DNA from: VGBK01 sp964548475
GTDB taxonomy: Bacteria > Actinomycetota > Acidimicrobiia > Spongiisociales > UBA11373
Assembly: GCA_964548475.1 (NCBI GenBank)
Contig: CAZJRF010000025.1
Span: 1 to 21,951, forward strand
Reading direction: 5' to 3'
DNA: 21,951 nt
In this document: positions 6,378 to 14,652 of the stretch, one piece after another
Numbering within the stretch: position 1 is the first letter of the stretch
Layout: the number at the start of each line of letters is the position of its first letter
Notes under the pieces: generated by a model
The model's input: the letters and a program-made list of their open reading frames with translations, nothing else
What the model was told of the DNA's origin: nothing
Databases searched by the model: none
Position numbers and translations under genes: made by a program

Positions 6378-7418
6378 TCAGCGGCCGGTTGCCTTTTCCT
6401 CTGCGGGCCTTCTCCGCCGCTCGGCGACCAGTTCGGCGACGATTGAGACGGCGATCTCCTCGGGGGTCACGGCTCCTATGTTGAGCCCCACCGGGGCATG
6501 CAGGCGGGCGAGTTGGCCCTGATCCAGGCCGGCCGCCTTGAGGCGCTCGATCCGGGCAGCGTGGGTCCGCCGACTGCCGAGCACGCCGATGTACCGGGTC
6601 TCCGTGGCCAGCAGCAGGGGCAGCAGTGAGTCCTCGATCTCCGGGTTGTGGACCAGGACGACGGCGTAGGTCCTCCGGTCGGGGGCGAGGGAGGGCATCA
6701 CCTCATCGGGCCAGCCGACCAGCAACTCGGCCTGCGGATAGCGCCCGGGCATCGCCTCCCCCGGCCGGTGGTCGCAGACCGTCACCCGGAACCCGGTCGC
6801 GGCTGCGGCGGGGGTGAGAGCCTGTGCGGCGTGGCCGGCGCCGAAGATCAGGAGTTGCGGGGCGGGCACTACCGGCTCCAGGAAGACCCGGGACTCCCCG
6901 TGTTGCACCACGCGCGCCTGTTCCTCATTGGCCGCCGCGGCTGCCTCCGTGGCCACGGCCCCGGCCAGCGCCCTCGGGAGGTCCCCGGCGACTTGGCAGC
7001 CATCCTGATCCAGCAGGCCGTGGGCACCGGTGTTGGGCCCGGTCAGCACTGTGGCCATAGTCCCCAGGTAGGCCTCATCCGGGATACCGCCGAGGCGGTC
7101 GGCCAGGCCGGCCCAGGGCTCGATGAACACCTCCATGGTGCCGCCGCAAGAGAAGCCGACCGCGAAAGCGTCCTCATCGCTTATGCCATATTGGGCCAGG
7201 CGGGGGCGGCCGCTTTGGAGGACCTCCCGGGCGTAGATGGCCACGTCGGCTTCCACGCAGCCGAAGCTCACCGAGCCCCGGGTGTCACCCCCTGAGGAGA
7301 CCAGCAGGCGGGCTCCCGCCCTTCGCGGGGTTGAGCCTCCCACCGTCACCAGGATCGCCGCCGCGACCTTGTGACCTTGCGCCTCCCAGCGCCGGGACGT
7401 CTCAAGAGCGGCTCTCAT
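6378..7418 (-). CDS. xdhC: XdhC/CoxI-family protein
   Basis: A 346-residue protein of the XdhC/CoxI family. The N-terminal XdhC domain shows GGSTPRRAGARLLV, a SVSFGCVEADV segment, and GFSCGGTMEVFIEP. The C-terminal half is a Rossmann-type domain beginning LLIFGAGHAAQAL, with VCDHRPGEAMP and YIGVLGSRRTHAARI. Family members help mature molybdenum hydroxylases such as xanthine or CO dehydrogenase, by binding and sulfurating the molybdenum cofactor. No molybdenum enzyme gene is present within the window, so the partner is unknown. The ATG is supported by GAGAGGAG 8 nt upstream on the - strand. It is transcribed toward, and ends ~200 nt from, the arsenic cluster; no functional link to it is evident. 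Confidence 0.87.
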   Translation of the reverse strand: MRAALETSRRWEAQGHKVAAAILVTVGGSTPRRAGARLLVSSGGDTRGSVSFGCVEADVAIYAREVLQSGRPRLAQYGISDEDAFAVGFSCGGTMEVFIEPWAGLADRLGGIPDEAYLGTMATVLTGPNTGAHGLLDQDGCQVAGDLPRALAGAVATEAAAAANEEQARVVQHGESRVFLEPVVPAPQLLIFGAGHAAQALTPAAAATGFRVTVCDHRPGEAMPGRYPQAELLVGWPDEVMPSLAPDRRTYAVVLVHNPEIEDSLLPLLLATETRYIGVLGSRRTHAARIERLKAAGLDQGQLARLHAPVGLNIGAVTPEEIAVSIVAELVAERRRRPAEEKATGR

Positions 7419-7592
7419 CGCTTGTGCTCCTCTCGGGCACCTGCCCCGGGCCTGGCGACCACCGGCAAGCCTGCTGCGGAGGAAGACGGTAGCGGGGCGG
7501 GCGGCCGGAACAGTGGGTGCCCGACATGCAGGGACGCGGCCGCCGGCAAGGGGTGAGCGGGCGGGCTATCCCCAGCTGTGGGAATCCCTGGG

Positions 7593-7616
7593 GAGAACTA
7601 CAACTGTGTAGTTCTC
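7593..7616 (-). terminator. Perfect 9-bp hairpin at the crgA stop codon
   Basis: Arms GAGAACTAC (7593-7601) and GTAGTTCTC (7608-7616) with a 6-nt loop, overlapping the crgA stop codon (7615-7617). It fits a terminator for crgA, though no T-tract follows on the - strand. It is AT-richer than its surroundings, so a regulator-binding dyad upstream of xdhC is an alternative. The rest of 7419-7592 shows nothing recognisable. Confidence 0.45.
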
Positions 7617-7860
7617 AGTGGTACCACAGGGTCATCAGGAACCCGGCGGCAATGCCCCCCAGCCCCATGTACAGGTAGTTGTTGTCGGTGCCGCCGGGGA
7701 AGATCCCGATGTAGTTGAGGATGATGACCACCACCCCGGCGGCCATCAAGGAGAACATCACGATCGCGTACCAGCGCGGCGAGCGTTTGTCTTCTTTCGG
7801 CGGTGGGGCCGCCGGGTGTTGGACCCGCTTGGGCTTGCGCCGTCCCTTCGACTTAGGCAT
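7615..7860 (-). CDS. crgA: Cell division protein CrgA
   Basis: An 81-residue protein with the CrgA plan: a basic, proline-containing cytoplasmic N-terminus (MPKSKGRRKPKR), the family's SPRWY entry to a first membrane segment (~residues 30-50), an NY-containing turn, a short external loop, and a second membrane segment (~61-79) ending TLWYH. CrgA is an actinobacterial septum protein that interacts with FtsZ, FtsQ, FtsI and PBPs. Its location beside the amidotransferase gene and the pknB operon is the conserved actinobacterial arrangement and strengthens the call. ATG start; a -10-like TACGCT lies 6 nt upstream with no Shine-Dalgarno site, so the mRNA is predicted to be leaderless. Confidence 0.93.
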   Translation of the reverse strand: MPKSKGRRKPKRVQHPAAPPPKEDKRSPRWYAIVMFSLMAAGVVVIILNYIGIFPGGTDNNYLYMGLGGIAAGFLMTLWYH

Positions 7861-7866
7861 GGAGCC

Positions 7867-7872
7867 AGCGTA
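7867..7872 (-). promoter_or_regulatory. Predicted crgA -10 box (leaderless)
   Basis: On the - strand TACGCT is followed by 6 nt and then the crgA ATG. No convincing -35 box is seen. The spacing resembles that at arsR, fhaA and the MFS gene. Confidence 0.4.
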
Positions 7873-7918
7873 GCCGCCGTCCGCACGGCTTCGCTCGAGA
7901 CTTCTGCCGGCCGGCCGG

Positions 7919-7948
7919 TTCCCACGGGGCGCCCTGGTGGACTACCTT
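7919..7948 (+). promoter_or_regulatory. Candidate trpG/pabA promoter
   Basis: TTCCCA (7919-7924), an 18-bp spacer and TACCTT (7943-7948) form a moderate sigma-70-like promoter. The predicted start near 7955 gives a short leader that includes the ribosome site AAGGGA (7961-7966). Confidence 0.3.
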
Positions 7949-7970
7949 CCCGTGATCGGCAAGGGATGTC

Positions 7971-8540
7971 ATGCGGGTCTTGATCCTCGACAACTACGAC
8001 TCGTTCACCTTCAACCTGGTGCAGTACCTGGGAGAGCTGGGTGGCTCACCGGTAGTGGTGCGCAACGACGTGCTCCCCGCCGATCGGGCGCGGGAGGAGT
8101 ACGCCCCCGAACGGCTGGTTATCTCCCCCGGACCGGGCCGGCCCCAGGAGGCGGGTCGCTCCGTGGAGTACGTGCGCACTCTGGGCAGGGAGATTCCCAC
8201 GCTGGGGGTCTGCCTGGGTCACCAGGCCATCGTGGTGGCCTTCGGCGGCCGGGTGGGCCGCGCTCCGGAGCCGCGACACGGCAAGACCTCGCAGATCAGC
8301 CATGACGGCCGGGGAGCGTTTCGGAACCTGGCGAATCCCTTCGTCGCGACCCGGTATCACTCGCTGGCGGCGGTGGAGGTGCCCGCCGCTCTCGAGGTGG
8401 CGGCCACCAGTGAGGACGGGGTGGTGCAGGCGGTCCGTCATCGGGACCTGCCCATCCTGGGCGTGCAGTTCCACCCGGAGAGCATCATGACTCCCGAAGG
8501 GAAAAGCCTGCTGGCCAACTTTCTGGCGGGGGAGATCTAG
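7971..8540 (+). CDS. trpG: Anthranilate / aminodeoxychorismate synthase glutamine amidotransferase component
   Basis: A 189-residue class I glutamine amidotransferase. Seen: N-terminal LILDNYDSFTFNLVQYLGELG, the oxyanion strand ISPGPGRP, the nucleophile elbow GVCLGHQA (Cys81), and GVQFHPESIMTP (His168, Glu170), which completes the Cys-His-Glu triad. Length is normal. It releases ammonia from glutamine for anthranilate (TrpE) or aminodeoxychorismate (PabB) synthesis. Sequence alone does not separate TrpG from PabA; many actinobacteria have one copy at this locus, called trpG or pabA, that may serve both pathways. ATG start has AAGGGA 4 nt upstream. It is convergent with pknB, leaving 29 nt between stops. 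Confidence 0.92.
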   Translation: MRVLILDNYDSFTFNLVQYLGELGGSPVVVRNDVLPADRAREEYAPERLVISPGPGRPQEAGRSVEYVRTLGREIPTLGVCLGHQAIVVAFGGRVGRAPEPRHGKTSQISHDGRGAFRNLANPFVATRYHSLAAVEVPAALEVAATSEDGVVQAVRHRDLPILGVQFHPESIMTPEGKSLLANFLAGEI

Positions 8541-8569
8541 CGACCCTCGATGGGCCGAAGGGACCTCGA

Positions 8570-11152
8570 TCAGGGCGGCGGGGGATGGGGGCAGGCCGTC
8601 CCGCTGGCGACCCCCACGTAGATGACTACCTGGGAGCCGCTGGGCAGGACCGCACTCCCGGGCGGGTCGCCGAGGGGATTCTGGTCCACCACCTGGCCGA
8701 TGTGGGCGCTGTAATCGGCGGGCGGCTGGCACTCCTCCTCGCTCACGGTGAAGCCCAGCGAGGTGAGCAGGGCCCGGGAGTCGGACACCGTGTCCTGCGG
8801 AGGGGTCAGGTTCCAGGCTCGGACGTCGGGGACGGTGATCATCGCCTGGCCGATGCGGACTTGCACCGTGCTGCCCGCCGCCGCCAGGGTGCCGGTGATC
8901 GAGTAGGGGCCGGGTATCTGCTCCACCACGTTGCCGATGCAAGGGTCTCCGGCGGGTAGGGTGTCGTCGGTGCCGATCTGCTGGTAGACCAGCCCGGCTC
9001 CCTCGATCGCGGCCCGGGCGGCGGTCGGGTCGAGGCAGGAGGAGACGACGTCGGGGATTCTGACCCCCTCGGTTCCCAGGCGCACCGTGACCGTGTCTCC
9101 CGGCTCCACCTCCGTGCCGATCGGTGGGGAGGTCTCGGCCACCCGGCCGATCAAGGGGTTGCCCGCCTCGAAGAGGACGTCGGTGCCCTCGGTGTAGGCC
9201 AGGCCGGCGGTCTCGATGGTGGCACGGGCGGCGGCCGGGGTGTCGCCGAGCACATCAGGCACCTGCACCGTCTCGGCGCTCTGGCCTACTCGCAGGGTCA
9301 CGGTGGAGCCGTACTCCACGGTGCGTCCGCCGGGTGGATCCTGCTCGACCACCTTCGCGTCGTTCTCGTCGCCGAACTCCAGATCAACCGGCGGACCGAA
9401 GATCACCACGAAGCCCTTCTCCTCCAGGATGTCGCGGGCCGCCTCCGGGGTCTGGGTGAGCACATCGGGGACCAGGGTGTCGACCGCCCCCTCGGAGATG
9501 GTCAGAGTCACGATGCCGCTGGGGGGAAGGCTGGATCCCTCGGCCGGGTCTACCGCGATCACGAAGCCGGTCACTACTTCGGTGGACGGCTCTCTCTCAA
9601 TGCGGATCTGGGCGGCGGTGAAGCCGGCCTCGGCCAGCAGGGCCAGGGCGTCGGCCTCCCGGCGGTTGACCACCGCGGGCACGGTGAGGGCGTCGCTGCC
9701 GGCCGAGATCACCAGATCAACAACCGTGTCGGGTGACACGACTTCTCCGCCCCCGGGGTCCTGGGAGATCACGATGCCTTCGGCGATCACCGCGGAGGGC
9801 TCGTAGGTGATGCGGCCGGTGAGCCCCGCCTGGCGCAGCAACGCCTGAGCCCGCTCTTCGGTCTCCCCGACCAGGGCGGGCACCGTGGCATCCCCCGGAC
9901 CGGTGGAGATCAACAACTGGACCCGGGAGCCTTCCTCGACTTCCTGGCCGGCGGCCGGGTCGGTGCCCGCCACCAGGCCGGCGGCCAGGGTCACGTCGGG
10001 CACCGGCTGGTCGTCTCCCAGCGCCAGGCCCAGGTTGCTGAGGGTGCTCGCGGCGGCCTCGCGGGTCTGGCCGCGGAGTTCGGGGATGGGGATTAGGCCC
10101 TCGGCGCCCCCGGGCAGCAGCAGACGCAGCAGCAGGACCAGTCCCAGGCCCAGCAGGGCCAGGGCGGCCAGGATGCCGATGACCATGGTGCTGCGGTCGG
10201 GCCGCCCCGGCTCGGGGTAGGTGCGGCCGGGCTGGGTCTCCTCGGCGGCGGAGGGAGGTAGCGGGGGTGCGCCGACCGGGGCCATCAGACGGGTGGGAGC
10301 GTCGGCGGGAGGAAGGGTGACGGGCGCCTGCCCGGCCAGGAAGCGCCCCAGGTCCACCGAGAGCGCGCCGGCGGTCTGGTAGCGCTTGCGCGGGTCCTTC
10401 TCCAGGCAGCGCATGACGATGGCGTCGAGCGCCTCCGGGATGTTTGGGTTCAGGTCGGAGGGGGGCGGGGCGAACTCGCGGACGTGCTGGTAGGCCACCG
10501 ACACCGGGCTCTCCCCGACGAAGGGGGGGACCCCGGTGAGCATCTCGTACATCACCACGCCCAGGGCGTAGAGGTCGGAGCGGCCGTCGGCGGTGAGGCC
10601 CTGGGCCTGCTCCGGGCTGAAGTAGGTGGCGGTGCCGATGACCGCGCCGGTGCGGGTTAGCTGGTCGGAGTCGTCCCAGGCGCGAGCGATGCCGAAGTCG
10701 GTGACCTTGACGTCGCCCTCCGGTGTGAGCAGCACATTGGCCGGCTTGATGTCGCGATGCACCAGGCCCCGCTCGTGAGCCGCTCCGAGGGCGGCGGCCA
10801 CCGCCACGGCGATCTCGGCTACCCGGCGGGGCTCCAGAGCGCCCTCCGAGCGCAACACCTCCCGCAGGTTCTGGCCCTGGATGAGTTCCATGACCATGAA
10901 GTAGACGCCGTGGTCGCTACCCCAGTCGTAGATATCGACCACGTGGGGGTGGTTCAGGTTGGCGGCGGCCTGGGCTTCCCGGCGGAAGCGGGCCACAAAG
11001 GCTTCGTTGGAGGCGTACTCCGGGTGCAGGATCTTCACCGCCACCCGGCGGTCGAGAAGCCGGTCGTGGCCGACCCAAACGTCGGCCATCCCGCCTCTGG
11101 CCAGATGGGAGACGAGCGCGTAGCGGCCCGAGAGGACTCGTTGTCCTTCCAC
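8570..11152 (-). CDS. pknB: Transmembrane Ser/Thr protein kinase with seven PASTA repeats (PknB type)
   Basis: An 860-residue receptor kinase. The cytoplasmic kinase domain (~11-275) has ARGGMADVW glycine loop, VAVK Lys40, HRDIKPAN (Asp134), DFG (Asp152), and the activation-loop Thr166/Thr168 pair in LTRTGAVIGTATY, matching the PknB autophosphorylation site. A Pro-rich juxtamembrane segment leads to one membrane helix (~323-346). Outside, seven PASTA repeats start near 354, 422, 489, 559, 629, 697 and 772; M. tuberculosis PknB has four. The last two are enlarged and contain Cys706/Cys738 and Cys808, with Cys854 near the end, possibly disulfides. PASTA domains sense muropeptides or lipid II. 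GTG start, 31 nt after pbpA, without a clear ribosome site. It is the last gene of the operon. Confidence 0.95.
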   Translation of the reverse strand: MEGQRVLSGRYALVSHLARGGMADVWVGHDRLLDRRVAVKILHPEYASNEAFVARFRREAQAAANLNHPHVVDIYDWGSDHGVYFMVMELIQGQNLREVLRSEGALEPRRVAEIAVAVAAALGAAHERGLVHRDIKPANVLLTPEGDVKVTDFGIARAWDDSDQLTRTGAVIGTATYFSPEQAQGLTADGRSDLYALGVVMYEMLTGVPPFVGESPVSVAYQHVREFAPPPSDLNPNIPEALDAIVMRCLEKDPRKRYQTAGALSVDLGRFLAGQAPVTLPPADAPTRLMAPVGAPPLPPSAAEETQPGRTYPEPGRPDRSTMVIGILAALALLGLGLVLLLRLLLPGGAEGLIPIPELRGQTREAAASTLSNLGLALGDDQPVPDVTLAAGLVAGTDPAAGQEVEEGSRVQLLISTGPGDATVPALVGETEERAQALLRQAGLTGRITYEPSAVIAEGIVISQDPGGGEVVSPDTVVDLVISAGSDALTVPAVVNRREADALALLAEAGFTAAQIRIEREPSTEVVTGFVIAVDPAEGSSLPPSGIVTLTISEGAVDTLVPDVLTQTPEAARDILEEKGFVVIFGPPVDLEFGDENDAKVVEQDPPGGRTVEYGSTVTLRVGQSAETVQVPDVLGDTPAAARATIETAGLAYTEGTDVLFEAGNPLIGRVAETSPPIGTEVEPGDTVTVRLGTEGVRIPDVVSSCLDPTAARAAIEGAGLVYQQIGTDDTLPAGDPCIGNVVEQIPGPYSITGTLAAAGSTVQVRIGQAMITVPDVRAWNLTPPQDTVSDSRALLTSLGFTVSEEECQPPADYSAHIGQVVDQNPLGDPPGSAVLPSGSQVVIYVGVASGTACPHPPPP

Positions 11153-11183
11153 TGAGCCGGAGATGGTACCGGAGGATCCGCTA

Positions 11184-12644
11184 TCAGCCGGCGAAGAAGG
11201 CAGCCAGCACTGCCCGGGCGATGGGGGCGGCTACCGAGCCCCCGGAGGCTCCTTCACCCAGGCTGCCGCCGTCCTCGACCAGGACGGCCACGGCGATCTG
11301 CGGCTCGCCCGGGCCCGGTTCGACGGGTCCGAAGCCGATGAACCACACTTGGGGGGCGCCGCCGGGCACTTCGGCGGTACCGGTCTTGCCCGCCACTCGC
11401 ACCCCGGGCACCGCCGCGCGCCAACCGGTGCCGGAAGCCACTACTTGCTCCATCATCAGGGCCAGGTCGCCGGCTGTGCTCTCCTCCATGGCCCGGCGCC
11501 AGGGGACGGGCCGGGTGGACCGGGCGACGGCCCCATCGGCGTCGAGGATGGCCTCTACCAGGTAGGGCCGCATAATCACCCCGTGGTCGGCCACTGCGGC
11601 CGCGACCAGGGCCATCTGCAGCGGAGTAGCCCGCACGTCGCGCTGGCCCAGCGAGGTTTGGGCCACAGCCGGCAGGTCGCCTTCCAGGCCCTCCGTCGGC
11701 ATGACGGAGGCGACGGTCGCCAGGTCGAAGGGGATGGTGTGGTTGAAGCCCGCCGCCTCAGCGGCGGCGAGCAGCGGGCCCGCCCCGACCAGCATGCCGA
11801 GCTCGGCGAAGGCGGTGTTGCAAGAGACGGCCACAGCCCGCTCCAGGCTGAGGCTGACCCCGTCGGCGCAGTAGGCCCCGTCGGCGTTACGGATGACCGC
11901 GGTGGATCCCGGCAACTCCAACTCGATGCGGTCGGTGAACCGGGTCTCGGGGGTGACCAGGGACGACTCGAGACCGGCCGCGGCGACCAGGACCTTGAAG
12001 GACGAACCGGGAGGGTAGGTGGCGGCCGTGGCCCGGTTGAGCAAGGGTTGCTCGGGGTCGGCGGCCAGGGCATCCCCCTCGGCCGGCGTGCCGGCGGCCA
12101 GCACGTTGGGATCGAAGGCGGGGTTCGATACCAGGGCGAGCACCGCCCCGGTGACGGGGTCGAGGGCCACCACCGCCCCGTACTGGTCCCCCAAAGCGGC
12201 GGCGGCCGCCCGCTGCAAGTCGTCGCGCATGGTGAGTCGCACCTGATGTGCCCGCAGGTCGCTTCCCAGTAGCCCCAGGAGGGCCGCGGTCAGCGAGCCG
12301 TCTTCGCCGGAGCGCAGGTCTTCGGCATAGCGGGCCTCCAGACCCGTGTCGCCGAAGTAGCTGCTGGAGTAACCGACGACGTGGGCATACAGCGCCTGTT
12401 CGGGGTAGGTCCGTACCAGGGAGGCGCCGGCGCCGGGCCCGGGCTCGGAGAGAGCCACCACCACGCCGTCGGCGGTGACGATCGGGCCGCGTTCGCGGGT
12501 GGCACGGTCGGCGAGGGCCCGGGGATTGCGGACGTCCTCGCGATAGCCGGGACCGGCGACCGCTTGCTGGTAGGTGAGGCCTCCGGCCATCACGGCCAGG
12601 GTGGCCAGGGCGGCCGCGGCCAGGCGGCGCAAGGGGCGGTTCAC
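11184..12644 (-). CDS. pbpA: Class B penicillin-binding protein (PbpA, peptidoglycan transpeptidase)
   Basis: A 486-residue class B PBP. The short N-terminus holds a membrane anchor (~7-28). The dimerisation-type segment contains RGPIVTADG and a YPEQALYAHVVGY motif. The transpeptidase domain carries all three active-site motifs: SSFK (Ser214, Lys217), SCN (Ser274, Asn276) and KTGT (420-423). It crosslinks peptidoglycan outside the membrane, paired with the SEDS polymerase encoded just upstream. Start GTG overlaps the rodA stop in a GTGA, with AGGAGGGG a few bases upstream, so translation is coupled. Length matches actinobacterial PbpA; no C-terminal PASTA domain is present, unlike some FtsI-type PBPs. 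Confidence 0.95.
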   Translation of the reverse strand: MNRPLRRLAAAALATLAVMAGGLTYQQAVAGPGYREDVRNPRALADRATRERGPIVTADGVVVALSEPGPGAGASLVRTYPEQALYAHVVGYSSSYFGDTGLEARYAEDLRSGEDGSLTAALLGLLGSDLRAHQVRLTMRDDLQRAAAAALGDQYGAVVALDPVTGAVLALVSNPAFDPNVLAAGTPAEGDALAADPEQPLLNRATAATYPPGSSFKVLVAAAGLESSLVTPETRFTDRIELELPGSTAVIRNADGAYCADGVSLSLERAVAVSCNTAFAELGMLVGAGPLLAAAEAAGFNHTIPFDLATVASVMPTEGLEGDLPAVAQTSLGQRDVRATPLQMALVAAAVADHGVIMRPYLVEAILDADGAVARSTRPVPWRRAMEESTAGDLALMMEQVVASGTGWRAAVPGVRVAGKTGTAEVPGGAPQVWFIGFGPVEPGPGEPQIAVAVLVEDGGSLGEGASGGSVAAPIARAVLAAFFAG

Positions 12645-13930
12645 GACCCCTCCTCATGGGAGACCCGGGCGAGCAGGGAGATCAGGACCAGGTTGGCCAG
12701 CAGCGACGAGCCCCCGTAGGACATGAAGGGGAGGGTGATGCCCGTCAGCGGTAGGAGGCGCAGGATGCCGCCGAGGATCAGTGCGGTCTGTACTGCCAGG
12801 GTGGCGGTGAGGCCCGCGGCGAGCAGTTTCCTGAACGGGTCGCGCGCCCGCAGGGCGATGCCGAAACCGGCGCCGGCCAGCAGGGCGTAGGCGGCGATGA
12901 CGGCCAGGGCGCCGGCCAGGCCGGTCTCCTCGGCCACCGCCGCGAACACGAAGTCGGTGGCCGCGGCCGGGATCAGGTCGGGACGGCCTGCTCCCAGGCC
13001 GGCACCGGTCAGCCCGCCGCTGCCCAGGGCGAACAGGCCCTGGGCTACCTGGTAGCCGGTGCCGGCGAAGTCGACGAAGGGGTGAAGCCAGGCCGAGACG
13101 CGCAGGCGCACATGGGCGAACGATTGGTAGGCGGCCAGCCCCCCGCCGGCCAGGAGGGCCAGGGCGGCCAGGGGGTAGGCGACGCGGCCGGTGGCCGCGT
13201 ACAGCATGGCGGCGAAGACCAAGAAGAGCAGCACGGATGCGCCCAGGTCGCGCTGGTAGACCAGTACCCCGAAGCTGATGCCGAAGGCGAGGAGCACGGG
13301 CAGGAGCTGACGGGGCTCGGGGATGCGGAGGGGGCCGAGACGGCGGGGCATCTCGGTGAGGGCCCGGTAGCGGTCCGCCAGGTAGGAGGCGAGGAACGCC
13401 ACGATCAGCAGCTTGGCGGCCTCTCCGGGTTGGAAGGAGAGTGACAGGTCGCCGGCTTGAAACCGCACCCAGAGACGGGAGCCGTTGAGTGTCACCCCCC
13501 GCACCCGCCAGGTGCCGGGGAGTAGGGGCAGCAGCAACAGGATGAGGCCGGTCACCAGGAACAGGTAGCGGTACAGGCGCAGGACTCCCAGCCCGCGTCG
13601 TCGCAGAGCGAAGAGGGTGGCGGCGGCGATGGCCGAGCCCACCAGGAGCCAGGCCAACTGCAGGCGCCCCAGTTCGGGATCGATGCGCGCCACCTCGACC
13701 CAGCCCATCGCGGTGAGCAGCGAGACCAGCGGCAGGAGGGCCCGGGTGGAGCGCTCCGCCCACCGGCGCACCGCGAGCAGCAGCCCCCCGAAGGCGGCCA
13801 GGAAGACCGCCGGAGCCAGGAGGGCGTCCAAGGTGGGTGGCCGGCCGTCGGCCAGGCGGGTGAGGACCGAGCCGAATCCCGCCAGGGCGGCGGCGAGGGC
13901 GACCAGGACGGCTTCGGTAATACGGCTCAA
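12641..13930 (-). CDS. rodA: SEDS-family peptidoglycan glycosyltransferase (RodA/FtsW)
   Basis: A 429-residue polytopic membrane protein, about ten to twelve segments. SEDS hallmarks are seen: VYQRDLGASVLLFLVF, GTGYQVAQGLFALGSGGLTGAGLG, the TDFVFAAVAEETG signature, and a C-terminal PFMSYGGSS. SEDS proteins polymerise glycan strands from lipid II with a cognate class B PBP, here PbpA. The N-terminal ~50 residues (a membrane segment and a loop) precede the usual RodA core. The TTG start overlaps the pstP stop (TTGA), with no Shine-Dalgarno site, so it depends on coupling; TTG is unusual but no better in-frame start is close. RodA is preferred over FtsW because of the operon, not sequence alone. 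Confidence 0.92.
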   Translation of the reverse strand: MSRITEAVLVALAAALAGFGSVLTRLADGRPPTLDALLAPAVFLAAFGGLLLAVRRWAERSTRALLPLVSLLTAMGWVEVARIDPELGRLQLAWLLVGSAIAAATLFALRRRGLGVLRLYRYLFLVTGLILLLLPLLPGTWRVRGVTLNGSRLWVRFQAGDLSLSFQPGEAAKLLIVAFLASYLADRYRALTEMPRRLGPLRIPEPRQLLPVLLAFGISFGVLVYQRDLGASVLLFLVFAAMLYAATGRVAYPLAALALLAGGGLAAYQSFAHVRLRVSAWLHPFVDFAGTGYQVAQGLFALGSGGLTGAGLGAGRPDLIPAAATDFVFAAVAEETGLAGALAVIAAYALLAGAGFGIALRARDPFRKLLAAGLTATLAVQTALILGGILRLLPLTGITLPFMSYGGSSLLANLVLISLLARVSHEEGS

Positions 13931-14652
13931 GTGCGCACGTCGACGAGGACCACGGTGATGTTGTCGAACCCGCCGGCCCGGTTGGCTGCCTTGATGAGGG
14001 CCGCGGCCGCCGCCGCCGGCCCGTCCGATTCGGCCAGCAGAGCGGCGATCGCAGTGTGGTCGAGCATGGTGGTGAGGCCGTCGGAGCAGATTAGGAAGCG
14101 GTCGCCGGGCAGCAGGTCTTGCTCCACCAGGTCCACAGCCACCCGGCTCTCGATCCCCAGCGCCCGGGTGATCACGCTGCGGAAGGGGTGGTCGGCCGCC
14201 TCCTCCGGGCGCAGTTCCCCGGAGGCCACCATCTCGGCCACCAGCGAGTGGTCGCGCGTGAGTTGGCGCAGTTCCCCCTGTCGGAAGAGGTAGGCGCGGC
14301 TGTCGCCGATGTGGCCGATCTCCGCGCGCTCCCCGGAGAACCGGGCCAGGGTCATGGTGGTGCCCATGCCGGCCAGGCGGGGCCGGTCGAGGGCGGTGGA
14401 GAACACGGCCTCGTTGGCCGCCCGCACCCGGGTCACCGCGTCGCCCTCGGTGGCCACGGCGGTCTCTATGGCCAGGCGGCTGGCGACTTCGCCCGCCACG
14501 TGGCCACCCATGCCGTCGGCCACCGCCGCCAGGAAGCGGCCGGTGGCCTCACCGCGCGCGGCCTCACCAACTTCCGGGCAGGGCCAGAGGGCGTCCTCGT
14601 TGTGCGCGCGAACCCGGCCGGGATCGGTGGCGGCAGCCCAGACGAAGGTCAT
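13927..14652 (-). CDS. pstP: PP2C-family Ser/Thr protein phosphatase (PstP type)
   Basis: A 241-residue protein that is only a PPM/PP2C catalytic domain. Metal-binding and core motifs are seen: RAHNEDA, VADGMGGHVAGE (Asp46), GMGTTMTLA, IGDSRAYLF, SDGLTTM and the closing GGFDNITVVLV. It removes phosphates from PknB and its substrates, including FHA-bound partners. M. tuberculosis PstP is about twice as long, with a membrane helix and an extracytoplasmic domain; both are missing here, so this enzyme should be cytosolic. The ATG overlaps the fhaB stop (ATGA). The reading frame ends normally at TGA, so the short form appears to be natural rather than truncated. Confidence 0.93.
   Translation of the reverse strand: MTFVWAAATDPGRVRAHNEDALWPCPEVGEAARGEATGRFLAAVADGMGGHVAGEVASRLAIETAVATEGDAVTRVRAANEAVFSTALDRPRLAGMGTTMTLARFSGERAEIGHIGDSRAYLFRQGELRQLTRDHSLVAEMVASGELRPEEAADHPFRSVITRALGIESRVAVDLVEQDLLPGDRFLICSDGLTTMLDHTAIAALLAESDGPAAAAAALIKAANRAGGFDNITVVLVDVRT

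Noticed and set aside
6220..6522. Possible small gene downstream of Trx-VKOR
   Set aside because: It overlaps the 3' end of xdhC by ~145 nt, lacks a well-placed ribosome site and shows no recognisable family features.
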